From Bacillus sp. FJAT-49736 (lineage in GTDB: Bacteria; Bacillota; Bacilli; Bacillales; Bacillaceae_C): DNA of 64,000 nucleotides. The stretch lies in assembly GCF_018343615.1 (NCBI RefSeq), contig NZ_JAGYPI010000005.1, forward strand, positions 1 through 64,000, in the 5' to 3' direction. A model generated the notes under the pieces. That model had not been told where the DNA came from. It ran no database searches and saw nothing but the letters and a program-made list of their open reading frames with translations. The translations under genes and the position numbers were made by a program. Below, in pieces: positions 27,581-36,906 of this stretch (within the stretch, counting starts at the first letter, position 1; each line of letters starts with the position of its first letter).

Positions 27581-28504
27581 ATGCTTGACACTCGTAAGAT
27601 TGGGGTATATATTTCAACACTACGGAAAAAGAAAGATATGACACAATTGGAATTAGCAGATCAACTAAATGTAAGTCATCAGGCAGTATCCAAATGGGAG
27701 CGAGGGGAATCACTACCAGATATCGGAACATTTCCGATGCTTGCGCAGATTTTCAATGTGACCGTAGATAACATTATGAATGCTGGAGAAACGGTGGAAC
27801 ATCGTAAATATCAGCATATCGGTGAAATGTTTGGTGAAATTTCTGTTGGCAAAACAGATGAAGTAGCGAAGATGGTTAATTCCGGGAAGGTTAGCTTAGA
27901 AGAATTCGTAGATGTTGCTCCTTTGGTCAAGGCTAGTATTCTCGATAAGGTAACGGAAAATTTGGATACTGGTGTATTTAATTTAGACATGATCATGAGA
28001 CTTGCCCCATTTGTTGGATCGGACATTTTAGATGAGTTAATTCAGCAAATGTCATCAGGTGAAATGGACTGGGATATCGTTACAAGTATCGCTCCATTTT
28101 TAAGTAAGTCTGCCTTGCAGCAGTTAGTGGATAAAACAATCGTAGATTCTTTACCTATCCAAGAAATAACGAGAATTGCTCCATTCCTTGAAAAGGATTA
28201 TGTTGACAAACTGGTACAAATGGCCGAGGAAGGATCCATCAACTGGAGTTATGTTCAAGCATTAGCTCCGTTCATTAGTAGGGAGCGGTTAAGTGACTTA
28301 GTAAATCAAGTTGCCGATGGAAAGCTAGATATCAATCAAATTATGACCCTTGCACCTTTTTTAGGGAGAGAAAATATAGAAACATTATTACAGAAAATTG
28401 GAATAGAAAATATGAATCCTGATACACTTGCAATGCTTGCTCCTTTCATTAGCAGAGAAACGATAGGTAGTTTAATAAAAGAATTAATGAATCAGAGAAA
28501 GTAG
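27581..28504 (+). CDS. XRE regulator with seven 29-residue APF repeats
   Basis: A 307-residue protein. Residues 1-65 form a Cro/CI helix-turn-helix (MTQLELADQLNVSHQAVSKW, ERGESLPD). The remainder is a repeat domain: the Ala of an AP-[FL]-[LIV] motif recurs at residues 113, 142, 171, 200, 229, 258 and 287, exactly every 29 residues, each followed by a helix with Leu/Ile pattern. This suggests an alpha-helical solenoid that may bind a protein or peptide. No membrane segment. The ATG at 27581 has GGAGGAGATAAGG upstream. Target genes unknown; a palindrome precedes it. Confidence 0.85.
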   Translation: MLDTRKIGVYISTLRKKKDMTQLELADQLNVSHQAVSKWERGESLPDIGTFPMLAQIFNVTVDNIMNAGETVEHRKYQHIGEMFGEISVGKTDEVAKMVNSGKVSLEEFVDVAPLVKASILDKVTENLDTGVFNLDMIMRLAPFVGSDILDELIQQMSSGEMDWDIVTSIAPFLSKSALQQLVDKTIVDSLPIQEITRIAPFLEKDYVDKLVQMAEEGSINWSYVQALAPFISRERLSDLVNQVADGKLDINQIMTLAPFLGRENIETLLQKIGIENMNPDTLAMLAPFISRETIGSLIKELMNQRK

Positions 28505-28702
28505 TTTGGATGGATGATATTATTAGCAGCGCTTTTTATGCGCTGCTTTTTTGCATTTGACAGATATTGTGTAGACCTTCATTTTAAAAAAAAATTCATT
28601 TTCCCCTTATAAAAGAGTATTTTTTCTTTCTCCCGAATATAAAAATAATAGAGTGTAAAAATTGAAAAATGCTCATACTATACGAATGGGGTGATATCCG
28701 TT

Positions 28703-30193
28703 TTGAAAAGAAAAAAATATATAAGTGTTCTCATCGGAGTTTTTCTTGTATTCTTCCCAAATATCCATGTAAAAGCCCCACCGGCTCAAGCTCATGTTCA
28801 AGCAATGGAACAAAATGGCGGGCTACAGAATCAGCTTGCTCATTTCCTTAATAGTGAGCCAAGTTTAAAGGGTGCCATTGCCGGAGTTAGTATCCGCTCA
28901 GCTACAACCGGTCAAATTGTATATGAGCATAATGGAAATATTCGCTTACGTCCCGCATCTAATATGAAGCTATTAACAGCTGCTGCAGCCCTCTCATCCT
29001 TAGGGGAAAACTATCAATTTACGACAGAAGTTCTTACTGATGGCAAGATGAAAGGTGATATGTTAAAAGGAAATCTTATTTTAAAAGGGAAAGGTGATCC
29101 TACCCTTTTGAAAAGGGATTTTGACTCTATAGCAGATAGTCTCCAAAAAAAGGGAATAAAAGTAATTCAAGGTGATCTCATAGGCGATGACACATGGTAT
29201 GACGATATTCGTCTGTCTACTGATCTCATGTGGAGTGATGAATCAAGCTATTATGGGGCACAGATTTCCGCTTTAACGGCTTCACCTGATGAAGATTATG
29301 ATGCAGGAACAGTGCTTATCGAGGTAAAACCAGGGAACAAAATTGGCTCCCGTGCAATCATAAGCATCACACCTCGTTCAAACTATGTGAACATTGTCAA
29401 CAATGCCGTAACCGTTTCTCCAGATAGTATAAAAGAAATAAAAATTGTAAGAAAACACGGTTCCAATACTATTTCCATTGAAGGGGTAATTCCTTTTAAA
29501 GCTGCAGTTTCAAAAGAATGGGTAGCAGTTTGGGAGCCAACTGGCTACGCCCTCCGCTTATTCAAAGAATCGTTATCGTCTAAAGGAATAAGATTAATCG
29601 GAAAGACAAAAACAGGTGTATCTCCTATTAATGCACATATAATAACAAAACATCATTCTATGCCCTTGAAAAAGTTACTTATTCCGTTTATGAAATTGAG
29701 TAATAACGGACATGCCGAAGTATTGGTAAAGGAAATGGGAAAAGCAATAAAGAATGAAGGCAGTTGGGATAAAGGGCTCGAGGTGATGAAAGGTCAATTA
29801 TCAAAACTGGGAGTACATCCAGATACCCTTGTGTTAAGAGATGGTTCTGGAATCTCTCATATCGATTTAGTGCCAGCTAATGAAATTTCCAAGCTATTAT
29901 TCGAAGTTCAGGATAAAAAATGGTTCAAATCCTATATGCAATCACTTCCTGTATCAGGAGAAATGGACAAGATGGTTGGAGGAACATTGCGGTACCGGAT
30001 GAAAGCAGCTTCCTTAAAAGGAAAGGTCTTCGCTAAAACTGGCTCGTTATCCACTGTTAGCTCCTTATCAGGGTATGTAAAAACCCAAAAAGGTGATAAG
30101 CTGATTTTTTCTATACTTATCAATAATATAGTCGACGAATCAAAAGGCAAAGATATCGAGGACAAAATTTGTGCATTGCTTGCGAATCAGTAG
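28703..30193 (+). CDS. dacC: D-alanyl-D-alanine carboxypeptidase/endopeptidase (S13, DacC/PBP4a-like)
   Basis: A 496-residue exported penicillin-binding protein of peptidase family S13. A signal peptide precedes the mature protein (cleavage near residue 30, APPAQA). SxxK with Ser86 (ASNMK), SxN in KLSNNGHAE (near 330) and KTG in FAKTGSLS (near 445) give the active site; the insert domain between SxxK and SxN is present. It trims or cleaves peptidoglycan peptides. TTG at 28703 is preferred over GTG at 28691, because GGGGTGA then lies 8 nt upstream; this start is not certain. Single gene. Confidence 0.92.
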   Translation: MKRKKYISVLIGVFLVFFPNIHVKAPPAQAHVQAMEQNGGLQNQLAHFLNSEPSLKGAIAGVSIRSATTGQIVYEHNGNIRLRPASNMKLLTAAAALSSLGENYQFTTEVLTDGKMKGDMLKGNLILKGKGDPTLLKRDFDSIADSLQKKGIKVIQGDLIGDDTWYDDIRLSTDLMWSDESSYYGAQISALTASPDEDYDAGTVLIEVKPGNKIGSRAIISITPRSNYVNIVNNAVTVSPDSIKEIKIVRKHGSNTISIEGVIPFKAAVSKEWVAVWEPTGYALRLFKESLSSKGIRLIGKTKTGVSPINAHIITKHHSMPLKKLLIPFMKLSNNGHAEVLVKEMGKAIKNEGSWDKGLEVMKGQLSKLGVHPDTLVLRDGSGISHIDLVPANEISKLLFEVQDKKWFKSYMQSLPVSGEMDKMVGGTLRYRMKAASLKGKVFAKTGSLSTVSSLSGYVKTQKGDKLIFSILINNIVDESKGKDIEDKICALLANQ

Positions 30194-30285
30194 GGAATGG
30201 CTACCTGGCTATTTTCTACTGATTTTCATATGTGCCTTGCTCCATTTTCACAAGCTAAATGCTTAGTCATCGAATATAGAAGGTA

Positions 30286-30291
30286 TATAAT
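30286..30291 (+). promoter_or_regulatory. -10 box of the UspA gene
   Basis: TATAAT, with a weak -35 candidate TTAGTC at 30263-30268 (17-nt spacer), 35 nt upstream of the start codon. Confidence 0.45.
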
Positions 30292-30325
30292 AATAGTAGA
30301 GTTAGTTATTAAAGGAGGATGTCTT

Positions 30326-30751
30326 ATGTTCCAAAAAATATTAGTAGCAGTAGACGGCTCTGAAATGAGTAAAAAAGCAATCGACGCAGCTATTCACCTT
30401 GCGAAGGAACAGAAGGCTGAGATTACTTTAGTACATGTGGAAAGAAATATAAATATACCAATGGGAATGGAAACTGCCTCTGTTGACTTTATTTATGAAA
30501 CCATTAAAAAGGAAGGCGAAAATCTTTTAATTGAGATGCAAAAAAACGCTGTTGCTGAGGGTGTACACACTAAAACGGAATATCTTCAAGGTGACCCTGC
30601 TTCCCAAATTATCCACTTAGCAGAAAAAGATAACTACCAATTAATTATTATTGGTAGCAGAGGATTAAACAACATAAAAGAAATGATGTTGGGAAGTGTT
30701 AGCCACAAAGTTTCCCAAATGTCTCATTGCCCAGTATTAATTGTAAAATAA
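30326..30751 (+). CDS. universal stress protein, UspA family
   Basis: A 141-residue UspA domain. It opens FQKILVAVDGSEMSKKAIDAA and has the ATP-binding GxxGx8-9GSV pattern near the C-terminus (IIGSRGLNNIKEMMLGSVSHKV), then HCPVLIVK. The ATG at 30326 has AAAGGAGG upstream; a longer open frame upstream has no start signal. Probable ATP-binding stress protein. Its own terminator follows. Confidence 0.93.
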   Translation: MFQKILVAVDGSEMSKKAIDAAIHLAKEQKAEITLVHVERNINIPMGMETASVDFIYETIKKEGENLLIEMQKNAVAEGVHTKTEYLQGDPASQIIHLAEKDNYQLIIIGSRGLNNIKEMMLGSVSHKVSQMSHCPVLIVK

Positions 30752-30758
30752 TGATTAG

Positions 30759-30796
30759 AATACAGGGAGAGCCACCGTTCTCCCTGTATTTTATTT
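30759..30796 (+). terminator. terminator of the UspA gene
   Basis: Arms AATACAGGGAGA and TCTCCCTGTATT with an 8-nt loop, followed by TTATTT. Confidence 0.85.
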
Positions 30797-30814
30797 GCTC
30801 TAGGAGGAAAGAAG

Positions 30815-31354
30815 ATGAAAATCGTTGGTATATCAGGCGCTTTAGCAGGAGGTAAAACTTTACAAACCGTTCATGAAGTATTAGCTGCTGCAAAAAATAT
30901 CCACCCTGCCATTGAATCCGAATTAATTGATTTACGAGAATATGAAATAGAATTTATGCGCGGTACTCCCCTATCTTATTACAATGACGATACTCAAACA
31001 GTTGTCAATAAAATGCTACAGGCAGACCTTTTAGTAATTGGAACACCAATTTATCAAGCATCCATTTCAGGTGTTCTAAAAAACTTATTTGACCTTTTAC
31101 CTATTCGTGCATTTAAATCAAAAGTAATTGGTTGTATAACCAATGGCGGATCATTTAAGCATTTTCTAGTTACACAATATCAACTAAAGCCTATTTTGCA
31201 CTATTTGGAGGCAATCGTTGTTGCAAAAGATGTTTTCGTTCATAATGACTGGTTCGACATAGAAACTGGTGAAATTACGGAAAAAGATGTTCTGAGAAGG
31301 ATACATGCTCTTGCAGAGGATATGATTCATTTACATATGAAAAAAGAAAGTTAG
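30815..31354 (+). CDS. NADPH-dependent FMN reductase (SsuE/azoreductase-like)
   Basis: A 179-residue flavodoxin-fold protein. It begins MKIVGISGALAGGKT, the FMN phosphate-binding loop (more often GSLRxxS), and has GTPIYQASISGVLKNLFDLL (about 75-94), the hallmark of the NADPH-dependent FMN reductase family. It should reduce FMN with NAD(P)H, possibly supplying a monooxygenase; no partner is adjacent. AGGAGGAAAG lies upstream of the ATG. Confidence 0.88.
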   Translation: MKIVGISGALAGGKTLQTVHEVLAAAKNIHPAIESELIDLREYEIEFMRGTPLSYYNDDTQTVVNKMLQADLLVIGTPIYQASISGVLKNLFDLLPIRAFKSKVIGCITNGGSFKHFLVTQYQLKPILHYLEAIVVAKDVFVHNDWFDIETGEITEKDVLRRIHALAEDMIHLHMKKES

Positions 31355-31906
31355 CGAACAAGTAATATACTGTCCGCTAACATAGTTCTACCATATTCTT
31401 TCATTAAACGTTTGATTAATTTCATTTTCTTTCTTATGTCTGTAGGTTCCACCGATTATATATGTCTACAAAATTTTGTCCGCTTGCAACCTCTTTATAT
31501 CTTTATTATTTCTTCGTTTTTTCTCGATGCCCCCACAAGCGACGGTTTTTCTTTATCATCTCCTTATGGACTAATTTCCTAATTTCTAATTGTTCATGTG
31601 TAAATAACATTTTTAAAACCTCCATTAAATTTTTTGTATATATTCAGTTGCATATTTAAGTTAGATATATTTTGTTTCTTTTCTAAGCTCTATATTAATC
31701 TTTACCCGATAAAAAGGAATCCACACATTGATTGAAGTTTTTTCGAACTTTAGTCGTATTCATATCGGGCTGCAGATGGAGGTGAAATGTTAAACAATGC
31801 GGATAAAAGACGTCATTAAAAGCATTTTAAAAATCAAATAGCAATAATCACCGATGAAATTATGTTAAAATGGGGACTAGAATATATTGTAAAAGGGGGC
31901 TCCATA
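31355..31906. other. intergenic region with a small minus-strand gene
   Basis: Holds a 7-bp inverted repeat (GTTAGCG/CGCTAAC) at 31350-31381, a 34-codon minus-strand gene, and the promoter region of the acetyltransferase. A 24-codon minus frame (31351-31425) has no good ribosome binding site. Confidence 0.5.
31506..31610 (-). CDS. 34-residue basic small protein
   Basis: A small open frame with a strong ribosome binding site (GGAGG, 8 nt before the ATG) and a double stop. The product begins MLFTHEQLEIRKLVHKEMIK and ends in a Lys/Arg-rich tail with LWGHREKTKK. It is basic and probably helical; no membrane segment. No family recognised. The good translation signal and protein-like composition in an otherwise empty 550-nt gap make it a plausible gene. 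Confidence 0.5.
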   Translation of the reverse strand: MLFTHEQLEIRKLVHKEMIKKNRRLWGHREKTKK

Positions 31907-32464
31907 ATGACTGAAAAAGAAAAAATGCTGCAAGGGGAAATGTATATTGCGGCAGATCCTGAATTAATAAACGAACGGGAGAACGCGCGAAGATTGACAA
32001 GAATGTATAACCAAACTTTAGAATCCGATATAGCTGGTCGCGAAAAACTTTTAAAAAAACTATTCGGAACGGTTGGAAAAAACATTGTAATCGAGCCTGC
32101 TTTTAAATGCGATTATGGATACAACATTCATGTCGGGGAAAACTTCTACGCTAATTTTGATTGTGTAATACTAGATGTTTGTGAGGTTCGAATTGGAGAT
32201 AATTGTATGATGGCACCTGGCGTACATATATATACGGCCACTCATCCAGTAAATCCTTTTGAGCGAAATTCAGGAAATGAATATGGAATACCTGTCACGA
32301 TTGGAAACAATGTGTGGATTGGCGGCCGGGCAGTAATTAATCCAGGAGTGAAAATTGGAGACAATGTTGTCATTGCATCAGGTGCAGTTGTTACCAAGGA
32401 TGTTCCAGATAATGTGGTGGTTGGTGGAAATCCTGCCAAAGTGATAAAAGAAATAGAGCTTTAA
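31907..32464 (+). CDS. maa: maltose/galactoside O-acetyltransferase
   Basis: A 185-residue left-handed beta-helix acetyltransferase. The N-terminal Mac domain ([20 protein letters not shown]) identifies the maltose O-acetyltransferase group. Hexapeptide repeats follow, with [15 protein letters not shown] carrying the catalytic His region and [18 protein letters not shown], then [10 protein letters not shown] at the end. It acetylates maltose or glucose using acetyl-CoA. The ATG at 31907 has AAAAGGGGG upstream; an upstream in-frame ATG has no such site. Confidence 0.93.
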   Translation: MTEKEKMLQGEMYIAADPELINERENARRLTRMYNQTLESDIAGREKLLKKLFGTVGKNIVIEPAFKCDYGYNIHVGENFYANFDCVILDVCEVRIGDNCMMAPGVHIYTATHPVNPFERNSGNEYGIPVTIGNNVWIGGRAVINPGVKIGDNVVIASGAVVTKDVPDNVVVGGNPAKVIKEIEL

Positions 32465-32491
32465 AAGTGGTGGCATTAATACATTTGTAAG

Positions 32492-32809
32492 ATGACAAAC
32501 GATCCCTTCTCACACTTAAACTCTCCTCTTAGTTTCATTAGCCAATTTTATATAATCACCATTTTAGAATCCAATAAAACATTATTTCACAAAAAAGCCA
32601 TAGAGGAATATCTTCAGGAAATTGCCTTGTCCATTGCAAGCGAGTGTTATTGGTATTTATTGGATCCACAACGTGAGCAGGAAGATGTTTTTCCCTGCTC
32701 TTTATTATGTAGAGTTACTTTTTTATCCAAACCAGAAGTGGCCCGAGCGATGACCATCCTGATAATTTTGCTGAAAAAAGATCGTCTCCATGCTCATAAC
32801 CTACGATAG
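32492..32809 (+). CDS. doubtful hypothetical frame, possible remnant
   Basis: A 105-codon frame. The first ~75 codons lie in otherwise empty DNA and look protein-like (HKKAIEEYLQEIALSIASEC), but the last third is antisense to the GNAT gene on the other strand and no ribosome binding site precedes it. It may be the 5' remnant of a truncated gene. Low confidence. Confidence 0.2.
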   Translation: MTNDPFSHLNSPLSFISQFYIITILESNKTLFHKKAIEEYLQEIALSIASECYWYLLDPQREQEDVFPCSLLCRVTFLSKPEVARAMTILIILLKKDRLHAHNLR

Positions 32810-33392
32810 GAATACCAGGAAATAAAGTGGAAATTATTATTGGAATCTCTCTCCATAAGCTTTTATCGTGATAATTATTTGAGAAAACATTACTAATCCC
32901 TACAACATCAGCATTGAAATTAGCAATAAAACCGGATACCCCATCATTGTTTTCATGTAAAAAAATCTTCACATTATCCTTTCTTAAAAGATCTGACCTT
33001 ATTATGTTTGTAAGGCTACATGCTGCCGTCCATTTTTTCAAATCCGTTTCAGACGTGATTTCTTTCCATCCTACAGAGAGAGAATCCTTTTCTAAAACGG
33101 GAGCATGAAAGATCCATTCAGCCGCAAATAATAGCTCAAACCCTAGTGTTGTCATGTCAAGCTTTGCATAACTATCTTTAATGCTGATCACATTTCCTTT
33201 TCCTACAACTTCCTTTATTACTTCTAATGCAGTGATTCTACTCACAGTTATGACTTCAGGATAATAGGTTGGAGCCTTTTGCCGAACACTCCATATATTT
33301 TCTTTTAAAAAATGTTGAATACCGTGTGTTTCACAAATGGTTCCACACCATGATACGTTATTTAATACAGCTTTTTCTAATATATTGTTCAA
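32715..33392 (-). CDS. GNAT-like protein of unknown substrate
   Basis: A 225-residue protein with a weakly conserved N-terminal half and a C-terminal region (VSGFIANFNADVVGISNVF, then PIVGYEHGDDLFSAKLSGWS and GPLLVWIK) typical of degenerate GNAT-like proteins annotated in several Gram-positives. It lies 15 nt downstream of a nucleotidyltransferase gene and is probably co-transcribed with it. Function unknown. Confidence 0.65.
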   Translation of the reverse strand: MNNILEKAVLNNVSWCGTICETHGIQHFLKENIWSVRQKAPTYYPEVITVSRITALEVIKEVVGKGNVISIKDSYAKLDMTTLGFELLFAAEWIFHAPVLEKDSLSVGWKEITSETDLKKWTAACSLTNIIRSDLLRKDNVKIFLHENNDGVSGFIANFNADVVGISNVFSNNYHDKSLWREIPIIISTLFPGIPIVGYEHGDDLFSAKLSGWSSLGPLLVWIKK

Positions 33393-33407
33393 GACCCTGT
33401 CCCCTTT

Positions 33408-34130
33408 TTACTCAGCCTTTCCGATCGAAAACCCATCAAATAATGGACCTCCATATGGCTCCAATACCTTTTGGCTTAGTTGAATTACCCTGTCTTTTTC
33501 TCCCGTTTGATAATACATATCAAATGCCTCAACAAAATCGTTAGTAAAACCTTCATCATAATGTTTTAGTGCACGGACAATCCATTTTGAAGTGCCTATC
33601 CACATCCTATTGGTTCTTAGCACAAATTCATGAATAAGATTACTAAGCGTATTGGCAATGAAGATTCCCTCTGCCCGATCATGACACCCAATAAAATCGT
33701 CCAATACATCTGTAATAAAGTATTGCTTTACTCTAATAGTTTCCTCGCTCCATTCTTCTGGTCCTTTGTCTAACACCAATTTCGCTTCCTCTTTAATTGG
33801 AGATATTACTCCATCGTCTTTAAGTATAATTCCTTCCGCTATCATTCTTTGCATAGATGGTTTAGCTCTTCGATAATCCATCTCAAAAAATTGTTTGTAA
33901 GAGCTAATACTATGAACAAATACCTCTATAGGCCATCCATATTTAATCAGTGATTCTCGATAAGATGAAGAAATGCTATTATCCAATACAATAATATCCA
34001 AATCTGACGTGTCCGTTTCCTCTCCCCTGACTACACTTCCCGCCAATAAGGCTCCTTGACAGTTAGGAAAATGCTGGTCTATGAAGTAGGTAGCAGCTTC
34101 AATAGGCTTTAGCCTTTTGGCAATGTCCAT
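33408..34130 (-). CDS. nucleotidyltransferase-domain protein
   Basis: A 240-residue protein with the nucleotidyltransferase pattern GSVVRGEETDTSDLDIIVLD (31-50), giving Gly-Ser and the two metal-binding Asp residues. The remainder is helical, with a conserved-looking FIANTLSNLIHEFVLRTNRMW segment. Likely to transfer a nucleotide to a small molecule or protein; substrate unknown. GGGGG lies 8 nt upstream of the ATG. Operon with the GNAT-like gene. Confidence 0.8.
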   Translation of the reverse strand: MDIAKRLKPIEAATYFIDQHFPNCQGALLAGSVVRGEETDTSDLDIIVLDNSISSSYRESLIKYGWPIEVFVHSISSYKQFFEMDYRRAKPSMQRMIAEGIILKDDGVISPIKEEAKLVLDKGPEEWSEETIRVKQYFITDVLDDFIGCHDRAEGIFIANTLSNLIHEFVLRTNRMWIGTSKWIVRALKHYDEGFTNDFVEAFDMYYQTGEKDRVIQLSQKVLEPYGGPLFDGFSIGKAE

Positions 34131-34268
34131 TTCGCTTTCCCCCTTCTCTGATTAATTCATTATTTTCTACAAAGTTGTGGATTCCTTTTGGATAAGCGTT
34201 TTTTACCTAAAGATTGTTTTATATATTCTAATATAGACTTAGTCTAAAGCATCTTTTGTTAAAAGAAC

Positions 34269-34295
34269 TTAACCTACCTTAGTTTGGTTGTTCAT
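34269..34295 (-). other. possible 8-codon leader frame
   Basis: GGAGG 8 nt before an ATG, then eight codons (MNNQTKVG) and a stop, about 140 nt upstream of the nucleotidyltransferase gene. It could be a leader peptide or the remnant start of a lost gene. Confidence 0.25.
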
Positions 34296-34346
34296 AAAGT
34301 TTTCCTCCAAAAGCAGTTTAGTTTAAGATACAAAGCTTAGGATATA

Positions 34347-34373
34347 TAAAAAGCTGCCGAAAAGGCAGCTTTC
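34347..34373 (-). terminator. terminator of the 129-residue hypothetical gene
   Basis: Arms AAAGCTGCC and GGCAGCTTT with a 5-nt loop, then TTTAT on the minus strand. Confidence 0.75.
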
Positions 34374-34413
34374 ATTAGTTCTCCTTGCCAAAATATAATC
34401 TATCTCGATACTT

Positions 34414-34803
34414 TTAATTTTTATACCATTCTATTACTTCAAATTTCTTATCCATATTAACTTCATACTTTTCATTATTCGTTCCTGTTACTTCATATAT
34501 TCTGTTGTTTCCTAATTCTGAATTAAAATTCAACATATTATAAAAAGTTTTATACAAGGAATTGTGATTATTATCTAAAGGAAACATGCCTTGTTTTTCT
34601 TGATAATCATATCGTTTTTGCTTATAAGTATAGGAGGCAAGCTCTGTCTTTTCTTGCTTTAAAGCCTCGTTGATATTATTCTCCATAATTATTTTATTTT
34701 GTTGATGGGCGAAAAAGACAAAACTAATGATAAAAATGACCGCAATTACTAAGACAACATAGCCTAAAAAGTTTTCCTTATTTCTCTTGTCCACTTTAGC
34801 CAT
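34414..34803 (-). CDS. membrane-anchored hypothetical protein
   Basis: A 129-residue protein with a basic N-terminus, one membrane segment (about 12-34) and a ~95-residue extracytoplasmic part rich in Lys, Asn and Tyr (KQKRYDYQEKQGMFPLDNN). It ends with a short strand-rich region EVTGTNNEKYEVNMDKKFEV. No family recognised. The ATG at 34803 has GGGGG 6 nt upstream. Single gene with its own terminator. Confidence 0.65.
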   Translation of the reverse strand: MAKVDKRNKENFLGYVVLVIAVIFIISFVFFAHQQNKIIMENNINEALKQEKTELASYTYKQKRYDYQEKQGMFPLDNNHNSLYKTFYNMLNFNSELGNNRIYEVTGTNNEKYEVNMDKKFEVIEWYKN

Positions 34804-34948
34804 ATGCAACCCCCATTAAATTTTTTCCAATCAAGGATTTTTCCTATTAAAATCCTATTCACGCAAACTCAAAATATGCTTTTGTTTGCCCTAGTATGGA
34901 AAAAGAGAGGTTAGGGTACCTACGTATGGCGTCACTGATAGTAACAAT

Positions 34949-36142
34949 TTATCCATGTTCAACCAGTCCCATTTTTTCTTTTAATAAGAAAAAGATATAA
35001 AGAAGCACGGAGATGAAAACAGCTATCGCGGCGGCTATATAAATGCTACTGTAACCAAACAAGTGTCCGATTTGACCAAACACCATGGCTCCTACGCCAA
35101 CACCTAGATCGAAAAATGAAAAAAAGGTTGCGTTCGCCATTCCTCTCCGGTTTATCGGTGCTTTTTCAATCGACCACGCCTGAAGGGCAGGCTGAACAGA
35201 ACCGAAGCCAAGACCGTATAAAACCGCCGCCGTATAAAGAGCCATACTATTAGGAAGCCAAGACAGCAAGAGCATGGCAGCTAATACTAATAAAGTCCCT
35301 GGTATAAATACAGCCTGATGTCCTTTGCGGTCATATAATTGACCGGCAAAGGTTCTTGTGACCATTAATGCAAGGGCATATAAAAGAAAATATACTTGAA
35401 TTCCTTCTATATGTTTTTCAGCCGTATACAAAGGTAGAAAAGAAGCAATTCCGCCAAATGTGATGGTAAGGAAAAACAATAAAATAGCAGGCTTTAATGC
35501 GCTTTTTTCATAAAGGTCTAGCTTCATTTTCGCCTTCTCCTGTTTTCTTTCCACTTTTTTATACTTAACTCTAGAGGATAGCATTAAAGCAACTAGACCT
35601 AATCCTGCACAAATTAAGAAGAAATATTCGAATGATACTATGTCCGATGCTGCCAAGGCAAGTCCGAGGGATGGACCGAATGCAAGTGCTAAATTTCCGG
35701 ATAAGCCAAAATAACCCATTCCCTCTCCTCTTCTGGATGCTGGAATTAAATCTGTTGCAATCGTACCAGAAGCCGTAGTCGAAAATCCCCAGCCAACCCC
35801 TTGAATTACCCTCATTAAAAACAGCATGGAAATACTTGCAAGAAACCCAAAGGATCCAACAGAAAGAACAAATATCGCTAAACCAATTAAGTATACAAAT
35901 CCCCTTCCCTTTGCTTCCAGCAAATTTCCCGCAAACGGGCGCAGTAGTAAAGCTGAAAATGTAAAGATTCCAACTACATACCCAATTAATTGATCATTAC
36001 CGCCTAAATTTTCTACAAAAAGGGGTATCGTAGGCAGCGTCATTTGGAAGCCAAGAAAAATAAAAAAGTTAGCCAGTACAATAAGAACAAAATCCTTTGT
36101 CCATATCTTTTCCTTCTGTCTCGACATCAGCGGTTCGTCCAT
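34949..36142 (-). CDS. MFS transporter, YwoG-like
   Basis: A 397-residue major facilitator with 12 membrane segments. The loop 2-3 signature appears as RPFAGNLLEAKGRG and its repeat in the second half as RTFAGQLYDRKGHQ; GVGWGFSTTASGT lies in segment 4-5 as in multidrug or sugar effluxers. Length and features resemble B. subtilis YwoG. Substrate unknown. GAGAGGGAG lies 11 nt upstream of the ATG; a second ATG five codons in is possible. Confidence 0.88.
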   Translation of the reverse strand: MDEPLMSRQKEKIWTKDFVLIVLANFFIFLGFQMTLPTIPLFVENLGGNDQLIGYVVGIFTFSALLLRPFAGNLLEAKGRGFVYLIGLAIFVLSVGSFGFLASISMLFLMRVIQGVGWGFSTTASGTIATDLIPASRRGEGMGYFGLSGNLALAFGPSLGLALAASDIVSFEYFFLICAGLGLVALMLSSRVKYKKVERKQEKAKMKLDLYEKSALKPAILLFFLTITFGGIASFLPLYTAEKHIEGIQVYFLLYALALMVTRTFAGQLYDRKGHQAVFIPGTLLVLAAMLLLSWLPNSMALYTAAVLYGLGFGSVQPALQAWSIEKAPINRRGMANATFFSFFDLGVGVGAMVFGQIGHLFGYSSIYIAAAIAVFISVLLYIFFLLKEKMGLVEHG

Positions 36143-36395
36143 ATTAACTAAAACTCCCTCTCTTAAGATAATAATATTTTATTCATCCAGTATTGTTTTA
36201 TTAACGGCCAGTCCATTGAGTAAAAAAACTGCTATCATAATAGTCCATACTAATGTAATATATTTTTAAATAAATTACGAATAATTTGCAATTTTATACC
36301 TTTAGACTGACTCTCTTTGTTAGAAATTCCTCTATATCTTATAGAATCAGTGATTTTCTATACATAATCATAAACTTATAAAAAGGAGCAACAAA

Positions 36396-36854
36396 ATGGA
36401 ATTACAAACACAAAGGCTAAAAATTATCCCTTGTACAGACGAATTAATATCAATTATTACACCAGATCAATACGACATTGGCCCGCATATCTATAAGTAC
36501 CTAGACAAACTTAAAGAGGACTACTCCCTTTTTGGCTGGGGTGTGTGGCTGGTAGTCAATAAAGAGGAGAATACTATAATTGGAGACATCGGTTTTAAAG
36601 GAAAACCAAACTCTGAACATACAGTGGAAGTTGGATATGGAATTGTTCCCTCTGCTCAAAACAAGGGATATGCGACGGAAGCAGTTAGAAAAATTATCGA
36701 CTGGGCATTCACAAATGATGAGGTAGAAAAAGTAGTAGCAGAGTGCCTTATTGATAATTATGCTTCTATAAAGGTGCTAGAAAAATTAAAAATGAATAGA
36801 ACAGAAGCAGTAGATGGTATGTTCAAATGGGAATTAAAAAAGAATCAGAAATAA
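36396..36854 (+). CDS. GNAT-family N-acetyltransferase
   Basis: A 152-residue GNAT protein of the RimJ/RimL-like Acetyltransf_3 type. Start TQRLKIIPCTDE, then IIGDIGFKGKP, EVGYGIVPSAQNKGYATEAV (acetyl-CoA-binding motif A) and DNYASIKVLEKLKM (motif B). Substrate unknown. AAAAGGAG lies upstream of the ATG. It converges on the metal ATPase gene with a shared terminator. Confidence 0.9.
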   Translation: MELQTQRLKIIPCTDELISIITPDQYDIGPHIYKYLDKLKEDYSLFGWGVWLVVNKEENTIIGDIGFKGKPNSEHTVEVGYGIVPSAQNKGYATEAVRKIIDWAFTNDEVEKVVAECLIDNYASIKVLEKLKMNRTEAVDGMFKWELKKNQK

Positions 36855-36870
36855 TTCACTAGTATTATTC

Positions 36871-36905
36871 AAAAAGCTGGAGGTAATACCTCCAGCCTTT
36901 TTAAC
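36871..36905. terminator. bidirectional terminator between GNAT and metal ATPase genes
   Basis: Perfect arms GCTGGAGGT and ACCTCCAGC around AAT, with A5 before and T5 after, between two convergent genes. Confidence 0.9.
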
Positions 36906-36906
36906 T

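Noticed and set aside
31351-31425. 24-codon minus-strand frame with an inverted repeat at its end
   Set aside because: No proper ribosome binding site and the end overlaps the stop codon of the flavin reductase gene; could be chance.
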